Below, in pieces: positions 9,642-19,604 of a stretch of DNA of 64,000 nucleotides. The stretch spans positions 631,749 through 695,748 of the forward strand of contig NC_026735.1 of NCBI RefSeq assembly GCF_000210295.1, in the 5' to 3' direction. The first letter of the stretch is position 1. The number at the start of each line of letters is the position of its first letter. Origin of the DNA: Trypanosoma brucei gambiense DAL972 (taxonomy: Eukaryota > Euglenozoa > Kinetoplastea > Trypanosomatida > Trypanosomatidae). The position numbers were made by a program, and so were the translations under genes. The notes below the pieces were generated by a model. That model did no database searches and had not been told where the DNA came from. It worked only from the letters and a program-made list of their open reading frames with translations.

Positions 9642-10437
9642 ATTATTGGTGACAATCGGCGTGATAATCGGCAACGTTTCTGAAGGATGGAGTAGCTGCT
9701 TTCCCTGTTGACGGTTAGTGCAGCATGGAACTTGTCCTCTGTTTCTTTTATTACGCCTACATTTTGCTAACTTTGTTGTAGCGCTGGTTCTTTGTGTTGC
9801 GCCTCCTTTTGGATCGGTGCTGGATTTTAAACCTTAGTAACAAACGTGTAAACCTTTTTTTTTTTTACTCGGGGTGTCGTACATATCACTGGGCAACATC
9901 GTGCATATTCTTATATTCCACTTAAAAGCTTTTTAAATCTTTTTTGAGTGCTTTGTCATCTAAAGACCGATATGCAGAACTGTCTCGAGCATATATGATT
10001 TGTTGGAGATAAGGGGGTTAAAGCGTTTGTATTCATCGTAGTTAGGTAGTCAGGTCTATTATCATAGTAGTCGAGCAGATGAGGGGGTAGTAAACATTGA
10101 TGTTTTGTCCCACCTAACGTCAGAGGATCTCCAGTTAGTGGTATGTAATGGAAATATTAAACATACACAGCGTAGTTGTATTTTCTTTGCTTTAGGTGAA
10201 TTTGAGAATCGTGGTCCCTGGCCATACTCCGTCGACTCTCCAAAGTGGCTACAATTTTAGCTCCGGAACGCTGGAGGAGGTGGATCAGTGTCTGTGAAAA
10301 CTAGGTTTACCTGCTGTGCATAAACTTTTTTCCAGTATGCAATTAAATGCAGTGCTCCTACTTTGCTTTCCTCATTGTTTCTTACCATCCAGTTTCCTCA
10401 TTAAAGGCAACGTATATACTTAGATCTAACCGCATAA
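9642..10437. other. Intergenic region with UTRs and splice acceptor
   Basis: About 800 bases, T-rich, with no supported gene on either strand. A pyrimidine-rich stretch at about 10353-10390 with an AG at 10391-10392 is the likely acceptor for the next gene. Confidence 0.6.
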
Positions 10438-11907
10438 ATGGATTACGCCGCCGCAATAAAGCAGCAGGCAGAAGATCTGCAAGACGAGCTGAAGGACTTG
10501 GCTTTATGGCAGGAGGAAGTTGCACGTCAGCATGAAGTGAACAAGATGAAAAAGTCAGCCACATTTGTCACAAACTCTGTTCCTCCTATAAGAGGAACAG
10601 TACCATCCCTGAAGGAAGCCGTTTTGAAGAGCGCTGGTGTTGTTGAGAAGGAGGACCCTGTGAAGAAACAGAAAGACAAAGGTAACGAACTGTTCCAAAG
10701 TGGGAAACTCCAGGAAGCAGTGGAGGCATATGCTGTGGGTATAGACCTTGACCCAGAAGGGCCGATGGCACACGTGCTCTACGGCAACCGAGCGCTTTGT
10801 TACTTGAAGTTGGAGAGATGGTCTGATGCCGAACGGGATGCCTCCTCTTGTGTTCGTCTTAACCGCACATACGCCAAAGGGTACTTTCGCCGCGCTACAG
10901 CCAGGAAACAGCTAGGGAATTTAAAAGGAGCGCGTACAGACCTAGAGGCAGTGTTGGCGCTTTCACCGAATGATGTAAGTGCCACAAATGAGATGTCGTT
11001 AGTAACCAAAATGATCCGAGCAGATCGAGATGGCGCTGAACCGGTTACCAGGAAAAAGATTGTTATTACCGAGGTTGACGACGATGATGATGAGCAATGT
11101 GTGGGCGAGGGTGCTCGAGACAAGACGGCCTCTCCAAGTGTGATTGAAAGCAACACCGGTCGACACCCTAACACCGTGGGAGATCAGGTAGTGAAAAATG
11201 AGATCGCTGAGTTGGAGAGGTTTCGGGCGGCCCAACGAGACGCACAGGAAGCCAGGTCAAGAGAAAGGGAAACCAAATTGCAGTACAAAGGACATACTTC
11301 GTCGAGAGTGGAGATTGTGGAAGAAATCAACAATGAGAGTAAGGAAGGAGTAGTTGTTTCTTCGTCCCCTCTGTCACTAAACAACGGAGTGACGTCAGCG
11401 TCGGCACAAGAATGTCCTTCGAGAGAACTAGCCGCGGTTTCAACGAGCGGTGCAGCGCAACGACCGGCGACCTTTAAAGACAAAAAGATGAATGAGCCTG
11501 TTGTCCCTCGCATGCTAAAGCCGACTGTAAAGTGGACTAAGGATACTTTGAAAGCACCCAAGTCGTTTACAGAATTTGAGCGAGTTTTTTTAGACCTTAA
11601 GGACGATGAGGAACTGCTCTGTTTTTATGTTTCGGTTATACCCCCTGGGAGCATGCAGGTGCTTTTTGGAAGCAATATGACACCTGATATTCTTCTTGGT
11701 ATGCTGAAAGCGGCAGGAAGGCTTTCAGGAACATCAACGGTTTCTTTTCTCAAGGGACTGTGTACCGTGAAACGCGTGAGGGATATCTCACTGTTCTTTG
11801 ATGACTGCGAGAAGAAGGTGGTCGAGGAGGTGATGGATGTTGTTGTCTCTTGCGGAGCTTCTGATGAGGATGTGAGCCTGTTTAGGCGGCAACTTGGGGT
11901 TATATAG
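10438..11907 (+). CDS. TPR co-chaperone of the RPAP3/SPAG1 type
   Basis: 489 residues. The N-terminus is a short charged helix. A three-repeat TPR block covers about 79-190 (KDKGNELFQSGKLQEAVEAY, then GNRALCYLKLERWSDAERDA, then YFRRATARKQLGNLKGARTD) and has the basic clamp look of TPRs that bind Hsp70/Hsp90 tails. An acidic, low-complexity linker follows (EVDDDDDE near 215). The last 130 residues (MLKPTVKWTKDTLKAPKSFT onward) match the RPAP3 C-terminal domain, which contacts RuvBL ATPases in the R2TP complex. The combination is that of RPAP3 or SPAG1; SPAG1 is a dynein-arm assembly factor, which would fit an organism with a motile flagellum. Which of the two it is needs a tree. Confidence 0.82.
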   Translation: MDYAAAIKQQAEDLQDELKDLALWQEEVARQHEVNKMKKSATFVTNSVPPIRGTVPSLKEAVLKSAGVVEKEDPVKKQKDKGNELFQSGKLQEAVEAYAVGIDLDPEGPMAHVLYGNRALCYLKLERWSDAERDASSCVRLNRTYAKGYFRRATARKQLGNLKGARTDLEAVLALSPNDVSATNEMSLVTKMIRADRDGAEPVTRKKIVITEVDDDDDEQCVGEGARDKTASPSVIESNTGRHPNTVGDQVVKNEIAELERFRAAQRDAQEARSRERETKLQYKGHTSSRVEIVEEINNESKEGVVVSSSPLSLNNGVTSASAQECPSRELAAVSTSGAAQRPATFKDKKMNEPVVPRMLKPTVKWTKDTLKAPKSFTEFERVFLDLKDDEELLCFYVSVIPPGSMQVLFGSNMTPDILLGMLKAAGRLSGTSTVSFLKGLCTVKRVRDISLFFDDCEKKVVEEVMDVVVSCGASDEDVSLFRRQLGVI

Positions 11908-12109
11908 ATGGAAACTTTTAATCTGTGTGACTCAGTCGGGGGGGGGGGAAGTGCTTTTTCGTGCTAATTTTTAGTTGAGCATATGCGGCTTTGTGTTTCG
12001 CGTCTCTGCCGGTTTCTGGCGTGTTGCGTTGGTTTTCCGCTCCTTTCCAAACTTCAGTGTCGTTGCTTTTTTTTTTTTTTGATCCTTTTGCGTGTGGATG
12101 CAAGCAAGG

Positions 12110-13313
12110 ATGGTGAAAGAAACAAAATACTACGACGCTTTGGGGGTCCCTCCCAATGCTTCCGAAGATGACATTAAGAGAGCTTACCGCAAACTTGCTT
12201 TGAAGTATCACCCAGACAAAAATAAGGAGCCTGGAGCAAACGAAAAGTTCAAGGAGGTTTCGGTGGCCTACGAATGTCTGTCGGATGTGGAGGAAAAGGA
12301 GACGCTACGACCAGTTTGGCGAGAAGGGCGTTGAGTCAGAGGGCGTCGGCATCGACCCATCGGATATCTTTTCCAGTTTCTTTGGTGGGAGACGCGCACG
12401 TGGAGAGGCCAAACCAAAAGATATTGTTCATCAGCAGCCCGTGCCCCTCGAAACTTTTTATAATGGTAAGACGATTAAGTTGGCTATTATACGTGATCGG
12501 CTTTGCGATTCTTGCAACGGTTCCGGCTCTAAAGATCCCAAGGTTTCCTCGCGGTGCGTGGAATGTGATGGTCGTGGCGTTAAGATAATTACTCGTTCGA
12601 TTGGACCCGGCTTTGTTCAACAGATGCAGGTCGCGTGTCCAAGGTGCGGCGGAAAGGGTACGGATATTAAAGAAGAGCATAAGTGCCAGAGTTGCAGAGG
12701 CCAACAGATCGTTAAGGATAAAAAGGTTTTTGATGTTGTTGTGGAGAAGGGCATGCAGCATGGGGACAGTGTGACTTTCCAGGGTGAGGGCGATCAAATA
12801 CCGGGTGTTCGCCTTTCTGGTGACATTATCATCATACTGGATGAAAAACCCCATCCTGTCTTCACGCGCAAAGGTGATCATCTCCTCATTCACCACAAAA
12901 TATCGTTGGCAGAAGCGCTAACAGGTTTCACAATGAACATTAAGCATCTTGATGAACGTGCCATTTCTATACGATCCACTAACGTAATCGATCCCCAAAA
13001 ATTATGGAGCGTGAGCAGGGAGGGTATGCCCATTCCCGGAACGGGTGGCACGGAGCGAGGTGACCTGGTAATCAAGTTCGACGTTGTATACCCGTCCGCA
13101 CAAAGCCTCTCTGGAGATGGCATTGAGCCACTGCGCAGAATCCTCGGGTATCCAAAGCAAGAAGAGCCTGCGCCTGAGGCCACGGAGCACACGCTGGCTG
13201 TAACTTACGTTGATCTGGATAGAGAAGCCAGACGCCGTCGCACTGCCGCGAACGACGACGACGATGATGCGGGTCAACATGTACACACCGGTGCAACGTG
13301 TACGCAGCAATAG
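12110..13313 (+). CDS. Type I DnaJ (Hsp40) co-chaperone, frame broken by one extra base
   Basis: The J domain starts [14 protein letters not shown] and has the HPD motif ([11 protein letters not shown]). The frame then shifts at about 12288-12299, in a GAGGAAAAGGAG stretch, and continues in the next frame with [11 protein letters not shown]. There follow a Gly/Phe linker, four zinc-binding CxxCxGxG-type repeats ([32 protein letters not shown]), and the substrate-binding domains. The protein ends CTQQ, a CaaX box, as in farnesylated Ydj1-type cytosolic DnaJs. Removing one base would restore about 400 codons, so a sequencing error in the A/G run is the likeliest cause; a recent pseudogene is the alternative. 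A T14 tract (about 12067-12080) and AG at 12103-12104 precede the start. Confidence 0.9.
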
Positions 13314-13886
13314 TAATTCCAAGCATGAAAAGGAAGAAAGAGGGGTTAAAAGGGAAGTTGTGCGAGATTTAAGTATTGGATTCACGAGTCCCTACAATGC
13401 GAACCTTTTACTTCTAATCTGAATCATCTGGAGAGATGTTCGTGAGAGCGATGACTGCCATCCAGAATGAAGTGTGGTCTCCCTCCTCCTTTTGTATGTG
13501 GCGTTTCTCATCCTTGGAAGAAAGACATAGAGGAGAGATGGGAGCAAAGAATATGCCCAACTTCTTATATTATTATTATTATTACTATTATTATTATTAC
13601 TGTTTTCTGTTGAGATTAAATTTCTACTAAATATTATTCTGTTGAAACATGCCCCCCTTTTCATGTACACGCCTGGAAAGGGGGGGAATGAAGGGGAATT
13701 CAGTGCGGAGCGCCGCTGCAATTCAAATGCTCTGCTGATAAAAGCTTCTGTTTCCTACTGTTTTTTATTGAAAAATAACACTGGTCGTTTGGCGCGTAGG
13801 TATCTGAAAGTCTGCAATAAACTCGCGGACGCGGAGTTGTCTATGCACCGTGGATAAAGGGAACCTGAACTGAGATACAGACGCAC
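13314..13886. other. Intergenic region with microsatellite
   Basis: No supported gene. It contains an ATT-type trinucleotide repeat at about 13566-13600 and otherwise UTR-like sequence. Frames across the repeat are poly-Tyr or poly-Asn artefacts. Confidence 0.6.
13566..13600. repeat. (ATT)n microsatellite, imperfect
   Basis: About eleven ATT/TTA units interrupted by two ACT variants, in the probable 3' UTR of the DnaJ gene. Confidence 0.9.
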
Positions 13887-14906
13887 ATGCCTGGGGTTAA
13901 CGTGATGAGCTACAAGCCGCTTGGTGGACCTGTGCTCGGTGTAACGCGGATGTTACAGATGAGGAATGGGTACACCATTCCTCAGTGTGGGTTTGGGACA
14001 TACAGAATGACCCCTACCGAAGCCGGGGCGGCTGTCGAATATGCGGTGCAGGCGGGATTCCGTCATTTCGACTGCGCCAAGGCTTACTGCAACCAATTTG
14101 CTGTGGGTGATGGATTGCGGCGCGCCATATCGTCGGGGAGGGTGAAGCGAGATGATTTGTTTGTAACGTCCAAGCTCTGGCCAACCGACCAGCATCCTGA
14201 AAATGTGGAAAAGGCCTGTAGGGAGACGTTAGAAGAGCTAAAAGTTTCCTATCTAGATCTCTACCTCATACATTGGCCTGTTGCGTGGCGCCACTCACCC
14301 AAATTTAAAACCGAAGAAGACAAATATCCCAAGCATGATAGCGGCCTGCCTGCCGTGGACGAGAGAGTGAAACTTACGGACACATGGAGGGCAATGTGTG
14401 CACTAGTTGATAAGGGGCTGGTGCGTTCTATTGGGCTTTCTAACTGTTCTGAGAAACATATTGCGGAGGTAATGGGGGACGGTGACTTGTACGCACCTGT
14501 GCTTAATCAGATCGAGCTCCATCCTGCACTTGTGCAGCGGGACCTCCTCAACGTACACCGCACCAAAAGGATGCTAACAGCATCGTATAGCCCACTTGGG
14601 ATGCCTTCAAGGTTCACCTCACCGGACTACAAGGGTCTTCTGACTCATGAAGCGCTGTTGCCCCTATCTGAGCACTCGGGCTTCAGTGTAGCTCGCCTTC
14701 TGCTTAACTGGAACCTTGACATGCACAACGTGGTAATTGTGCGCTCGACAAGGAGGGACCACATTCAATCAAATGCAAAGGCGTCGCTCTATACTCTCTC
14801 CGATCCTGTTCGGATGATACTTGACCGGTTTCAGGATCGTGAAGGAACCGTGAGGACAATTAACCCCACAAACTTCATCCACTCCGGCGAGAGTTTCTTT
14901 TCGTAA
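13887..14906 (+). CDS. Aldo-keto reductase
   Basis: 339 residues, NADPH-dependent carbonyl reductase fold. The catalytic tetrad is complete with family spacing: Asp62 and Tyr67 in HFDCAKAYCNQ, Lys96 in VTSKLWP, His129 in YLIHWPVAW. Other signatures are GLVRSIGLSNCS and the substrate-side NQIELHPALVQRDLL. The C-terminal cofactor segment is unusual, VIVRSTRRDHIQSNAKA, where classical members have a Pro-Lys-Ser motif; the substrate may differ from prostaglandin F synthase-like paralogues. No signal peptide or glycosomal C-terminal tripeptide (it ends FFS), so probably cytosolic. Confidence 0.9.
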   Translation: MPGVNVMSYKPLGGPVLGVTRMLQMRNGYTIPQCGFGTYRMTPTEAGAAVEYAVQAGFRHFDCAKAYCNQFAVGDGLRRAISSGRVKRDDLFVTSKLWPTDQHPENVEKACRETLEELKVSYLDLYLIHWPVAWRHSPKFKTEEDKYPKHDSGLPAVDERVKLTDTWRAMCALVDKGLVRSIGLSNCSEKHIAEVMGDGDLYAPVLNQIELHPALVQRDLLNVHRTKRMLTASYSPLGMPSRFTSPDYKGLLTHEALLPLSEHSGFSVARLLLNWNLDMHNVVIVRSTRRDHIQSNAKASLYTLSDPVRMILDRFQDREGTVRTINPTNFIHSGESFFS

Positions 14907-15027
14907 TACCGCAGGTAAGTACCTAACAAGTTTTCACGGCCTTGAGCGGGTCTATGTGACAATGCAATCCCCATCGCAATGTGGACACAACTGGCACATA
15001 GACTTTTCCGTGGTGATTAGTCCTCCC

Positions 15028-15096
15028 GCTGTTTTCTGTCTCTTTAATTTCTTCTCTGCATGCCATTGCTTCGTGTGTTGATTCACATCTTTGTAG
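15028..15096 (+). promoter_or_regulatory. Probable trans-splice acceptor for the Hop2-like gene
   Basis: A pyrimidine-rich stretch runs to TTTGTAG, with the AG at 15095-15096, fifteen bases before the ATG. It excludes upstream non-ATG starts. Confidence 0.65.
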
Positions 15097-15111
15097 GCCA
15101 AGTACGTGTGC

Positions 15112-15798
15112 ATGGCGTCCAAGAAAGGAGGGAAGAAGGCTAACGGAGAGGATTTGGAGGCGGCCATTCTTCGGTGGTTCGAATGCGAGGGTGAACCAGC
15201 AACTGTGCAGTCACTGACCGATGCACTTGGAAGTAAGTTCGGTAAGCAACTGGTTCAAAATACGTTGGAGCAATGTTTAAAGGAACAGAAGCTGTTAGCC
15301 AAGGACATAAAAAAGGCACGGTTCTACTTCCTTGCCAGTCCCGCGCCTGGAAGCAATGATGAGGGAAGCGATGTAGGCTCGCACAAAATAGATCTCGTAA
15401 AGCAGCTACGACAGTTACGAAATGGGGTCTCCATGCTTTCTTCTGAGTTGAGCGTTCTCCTGCAGGCCCAGACTTCCTCGAAGAGAGCCACAACGATCGC
15501 CTCTCTTGTCTCCGAGTGTGCAGCACTGAGGTCACGGCTTCAGGCACTACATGTGATAGCAAGCAAGGAAAGCAGTTGTGTGTCGGACGATGTCTCGCTC
15601 CTCATCCACCGTTACAAAAGGGCCAGAGAATTATGGAGGGATCGGAAGCGTATTACGGTATGCGTCATCGATGCCGTTCTGGGAGATAGTTGTGGCCCGC
15701 AGGAGCTTGAGGATATCTTCGGACTGTCCACGGATGAGCAGATGAATCTGTGCCTATCTGGAACTGCACTCACACTTCCAGCGACGGTGAGTAGTTGA
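15112..15798 (+). CDS. HOP2: Hop2/TBPIP-like meiotic recombination protein
   Basis: 228 residues, the size of eukaryotic Hop2 (PSMC3IP). The N-terminal winged-helix (about 16-75: ILRWFECEGEPATVQSLTDA, then TLEQCLKEQKLLAKDIKKAR, FYFLA) is the DNA-binding domain of Hop2. A leucine-zipper coiled coil follows (IDLVKQLRQLRNGVSMLSSE), and the C-terminal WRDRKRITVCVIDAVLGD matches the conserved Hop2 end that follows the second coil. With Mnd1, Hop2 stimulates Dmc1/Rad51 strand exchange. Its presence agrees with meiosis in the tsetse fly. No transit signals. Confidence 0.82.
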   Translation: MASKKGGKKANGEDLEAAILRWFECEGEPATVQSLTDALGSKFGKQLVQNTLEQCLKEQKLLAKDIKKARFYFLASPAPGSNDEGSDVGSHKIDLVKQLRQLRNGVSMLSSELSVLLQAQTSSKRATTIASLVSECAALRSRLQALHVIASKESSCVSDDVSLLIHRYKRARELWRDRKRITVCVIDAVLGDSCGPQELEDIFGLSTDEQMNLCLSGTALTLPATVSS

Positions 15799-16313
15799 TA
15801 GGGACAAACTTTCCTCAAAGCAACAGACGGGGCAACTAAAGGTGATTACAGATAGGAGGGAATCGGATTATTTAACATCACTTGTGTGTATGTATTAATC
15901 ATTTATCGTTTGTTCTTTTAACATGGTGTTTACCACGCATACATTGTTTTTATTTTACATTTACAGAAGCCATTACTTCATTATTTATTTATTAACTCCG
16001 CTGACAGATTTTTAAAAATAAAGGTCTCCATTTCCCTGCGTCATGGACGAAAAAAAGTTTGAGTTTGTGCCATAATGAATTACTTAACCTCCTTGGGGCC
16101 ATCATACAGCGATGCAGCAACTGTTCAGTTCCTTTAAAGGTCTTTTTACTTTACTTTTCCCCCTGTCCAGCTATTTATTTCGTTTTTCTGTTCGGTGCAC
16201 CATCTTTCGGAGGTGCGAGGGAAGAGAGGAAAAAGAGATAGAAGGCCAGGTGTTCACAACACGTTTTCTAACCCTAACCCTGCAGTGTCACGATTATTTT
16301 TTCAGGTCTCTAA
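15799..16313. other. Intergenic region
   Basis: T-rich UTR sequence without a supported gene. Two tandem CCCTAA-like units at about 16269-16281 look telomeric but are too short to mean much. The acceptor for the next gene is at its right end. Confidence 0.6.
16295..16305 (+). promoter_or_regulatory. Probable trans-splice acceptor for the FAM21-like gene
   Basis: A T-rich tract ending TTTTTTCAG, with the AG at 16304-16305, only eight bases before the ATG at 16314. Confidence 0.65.
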
Positions 16314-19300
16314 ATGGATGAGCAAAACAGTGAGAGCTCGGATGTGGGGGGCTTACTTGAAGTTCTCGAAGAGTGTGCGCTCGGTGACTGGGACGTGAGT
16401 GCGGATGAGTTGCTGTTAAAGTCGTTGATGACAATGCAGGCGAAGCTTTCCGCCCGTTTTGACTCTGTTCGCGGTATGGTGGACTCCCTTTATGATGAGG
16501 CGCGTACGGCCTCGATCCAACTTCAAAACGCCATGAATTCCTTTGCCGTCTTATCACAGAGGCAGTTCGTGCAGAACCGTGTGTCGGCAGAAGACGAAGG
16601 TAGCGAAAGAGAAACCGAGCCCTCCAAGTCTGATGAAGGCGAGTCAGAGGATAGAGAAAGGGGTCTTGGGGACGTGGAGGTGAGGGTTGCCCGTATGTGC
16701 CAAGAGTGCGTAGACCTTAGCTATCGTGTTCTCAAGAAACGAACAATGCCGTTGCTCGACGAGGACTCTTCCCTGAGTGAGTATGGTTCGGGGGATGATG
16801 AGAGCGAAGGAAGCTCCGCTGAGGTTCGCCGCCCTTCTTGCTCTGAGAATCTCTTCATGTCACCCATTACTTCAAGAAAATTTCTCAGCGACCCGTACGG
16901 GGGCTACTTTGATAATACTGTCGGCAAAGCAGATTTTGCCTCGGGAGGGAGGCGTCGTCTTGGTGGTTCTACGGGACGAATGGGAGGAGGCTCGCGGCAA
17001 AACCCGTCAACGAGATTAGGGGGACCGACGACCGTGCGTCCTGCTGCGCCACCGCCGTTGCCACCCACTCCCCCACCGGTTCAGATCGCGAAGGCGAAAG
17101 GGACTTTGCCCCCACCACCTCCACCGATGCCCACAGGAAAGCTTAAGGCTCCCCCGCCTCCACCGCCACCGTTTGCGTCGATTGCTGGAAAGACGAGGGC
17201 ACCCCCGCCACCGCCACCCCCTGCGCCTACTGGAAAGACTCAGGCTCCAGCAGCTCCACCCCCTGCGCCTACTGGAAAGACTCAGGCCCCAGCAGCTCCA
17301 CCCCCTGTGCCTACTGGAAAGACTCAGGCCCCAGCAGCCCCACCCCCTGCGCCTACTGGAAAGACTCAGGCTCCAGCAGCTCCACCCCCTGCGCCTACTG
17401 GAAAGACTCAGGCCCCAGCAGCTCCACCCCCTGCGCCTACTGGAAAGACTCAGGCCCCAGCAGCTCCACCCCCTGCGCCTACTGGAAAGACTCAGGCCCC
17501 AGCAGCTCCACCCCCTGCGCCTACTGGAAAGACTCAGGCCCCAGCAGCTCCACCCCCTGCGCCTACTGGAAAGACTCAGGCCCCAGCAGCTCCACCCCCT
17601 GCGCCTACTGGAAAGACTAAGGCACCACCAGCACCACCACCTCCTGCTCCTGCTGAAAATAATGAGGCTCCAGCAGCTCCACCTCCTGCTCCNNNNNNNN
17701 NNNNNNNNNNNNNNNNNNNNNNNNNNNNNNNNNNNNNNNNNNNNNNNNNNNNNNNNNNNNNNNNNNNNNNNNNNNNNNNNNNNNNNNNNNNNNNNNNNNN
17801 NNNNNNNNNNNNNNNNNNNNNNNNNNNNNNNNNNNNNNNNNNNNNNNNNNNNNNNNNNNNNNNNNNNNNNNNGGCCCCCGGCAGCTCCACCCCCTGCGGC
17901 CTACTGGGAAAGATTCGGGCCCCAGCAGCCCCCCCCCCTGTGCCTACTGGAAGGACTCGGGCCCCAGCAGTTCCACCCCCTGCGCGTACTGGAAAGACTC
18001 AGGCCCCAGCAGCTTCCACCCCCTGTGCCTCTGGGAAAGACGAGGGCACCCCCGCCACCGCCACCCCCTGCGCCTACTGGAAAGACTCAGGCTCCAGCAG
18101 CTCCACCCCCTGCGCCTACTGGAAAGACTCAGGCCCCAGCAGCTCCACCCCCTGCGCCTACTGGAAAGACTCAGGCTCCAGCAGCTCCACCCCCTGCGCC
18201 TACTGGAAAGACTCAGGCCCCAGCAGCTCCACCCCCTGCGCCTACTGGAAAGACTCAGGCTCCAGCAGCTCCACCCCCTGCGCCTACTGGAAAGACTCAG
18301 GCCCCAGCAGCTCCACCCCCTGCGCCTACTGGAAAGACTCAGGCCCCAGCAGCTCCACCCCCTGCGCCTACTGGAAAGACTCAGGCTCCAGCAGCTCCAC
18401 CCCCTGTGCCTACTGGAAAGACTCAGGCCCCAGCAGCTCCACCCCCTGCGCCTACTGGAAAGACTCAGGCCCCAGCAGCCCCGCGTGTCGCCGCACAGAC
18501 GCAAAAGCAGCAGGCAAAAAAAGGTGTAGCTGCGTTTCTCGACTCTTCCGACAGTTCGGACGGGTCAGAAGCGAAACCATGTGCGGGGGCTGTGGAAAGA
18601 CCGGGTCTGGCAGCTCCTTCGTCTGTACGAGAGAATTCAACGCTCCCGTCACCCGCACCAGTGCTAAGCATGAAGAGGCCACCTGCTGCTTCATCGGGAA
18701 AGGGAAAGGTTGCCCTGTTCGACTCGAGCTCGGATAGTGACGAAGAAAACTCTGGTGTGCGAGCAGCCACTTTCACTGAGAAGGATGACCAACAGTTCCC
18801 TAAGGGAGGGGTGGGTGCTGGTGATTTGGCGCGCAAAGGCTCTCCGAGGGGGGTTCCGAGTCGAGCAACGAGCGGCAGTAGGGTCGGTCCAACTGACCAA
18901 CAGAAGCTGATATCACCAGTGGGCAGCCCGCGGAGCAGGCGTCCAATCTTTTCTAGTTCAAGCGGCAGCTCTCCGGAAGCGACTCCACCGAGGGCGAGTA
19001 TCAAACAAACCGGTTGCCGAGGTGCGGCTCTCGGGGTATCCAGTACCGCACAGGTAGGCGGCGGTAATAACCAAAACACAACCGCAAAACCTCTCCCAAC
19101 CACATTTCAATCTGTCGAGAGGAGTGTTCCAGCGTCTCCACCGGCGCCAGAAGGAGTGCGTGCTAGGAGTGAGGCCGCACCTGCACAGTCGCCCGATGCC
19201 GCAGCCAATGTGATGCCTATTGTGAAGACGGAAACTCAACCACAAGGTGATGACAAAGAGCAGCATACTGCTGCGCCCCTGAAGGTGATACCCAATGTAG

Positions 19301-19344
19301 CCTTCAGCAAGCGTAAAATAAGCGATAGCGACTCCGACAATTAG
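16314..19344 (+). CDS. FAM21/WASHC2-like protein with expanded proline-rich repeats; interrupted by assembly gap
   Basis: The first 100 residues (DELLLKSLMTMQAKLSARFD, SLYDEARTASIQLQNAMNSF, then VLSQRQFVQNRVSAEDE) follow the N-terminal head of FAM21, the WASH-complex subunit that links actin nucleation to retromer on endosomes. Acidic segments and a SENLFMSPITSRKFLSDPYG stretch follow, also in FAM21 order. Next is a long block of proline-rich PTGKTQAPAAPPPA repeats, broken by 180 N at 17693-17872. Around 17880-18035 several one-base indels change the frame; the correct frame after the gap ends at the TAG at 19342-19344. The C-terminal tail has repeated acidic-aromatic motifs (AAFLDSSDSSDGSE, VALFDSSSDSDEE), like the LFa motifs with which FAM21 binds retromer. 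The proline block resembles formin FH1 sequence and could bind profilin or SH3 domains; it is not typical of FAM21. Confidence 0.72.
17218..17620 (+). repeat. 42-bp coding tandem repeat, block 1 (about 10 units)
   Basis: Ten near-identical units encoding a 14-residue period, PAPTGKTQAPAAPP, with a single Ala-to-Val variant in the third and a Gln-to-Lys change in the last. Confidence 0.92.
17693..17872. other. Assembly gap (180 N) inside the repeat
   Basis: Unknown sequence in the middle of the 42-bp repeat. The bases directly after it (17873-18035) hold several small insertions relative to the repeat consensus, typical of a low-quality contig end. Confidence 0.97.
18036..18480 (+). repeat. 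42-bp coding tandem repeat, block 2 (about 10 units)
   Basis: Ten more units in the corrected frame. Its first 100 bases repeat those at 17186 onward, including the GACGAGGGCACC lead-in, so block 2 is either a duplication of block 1 or the same repeat assembled twice on both sides of the gap. Confidence 0.9.
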
Positions 19345-19604
19345 GTTTATTCAGTTGCAGGAAACAAAAATGTGGGTAAAAGACCCATACTGTGAGAAAT
19401 ACTTGATCTTTGCTGTTACCTCGGTACCTCTTTTTGATTTTAAAAAAAGTTAATGAACTCCTTTCAGATGGGTACAGCTATGCTTTCTTCTTTCCATTTA
19501 CGGTCTTTCTTTTCTTTGCTTTTTCGTTGATTTGTGTGGCGTGCGTATGCCGTCGGTGTGGGATGGGCGGCAAGTGAGGGGCCGGTGTGTTGAAAACTGG
19601 CCAT

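Noticed and set aside
12336..12896. 186-codon minus-strand frame across the DnaJ gene
   Set aside because: Shadow of the conserved zinc-finger and substrate-binding coding sequence on the other strand.
16269..16281. Telomere-like CCCTAA units
   Set aside because: Only two units; expected by chance in 64 kb and not near a chromosome end.
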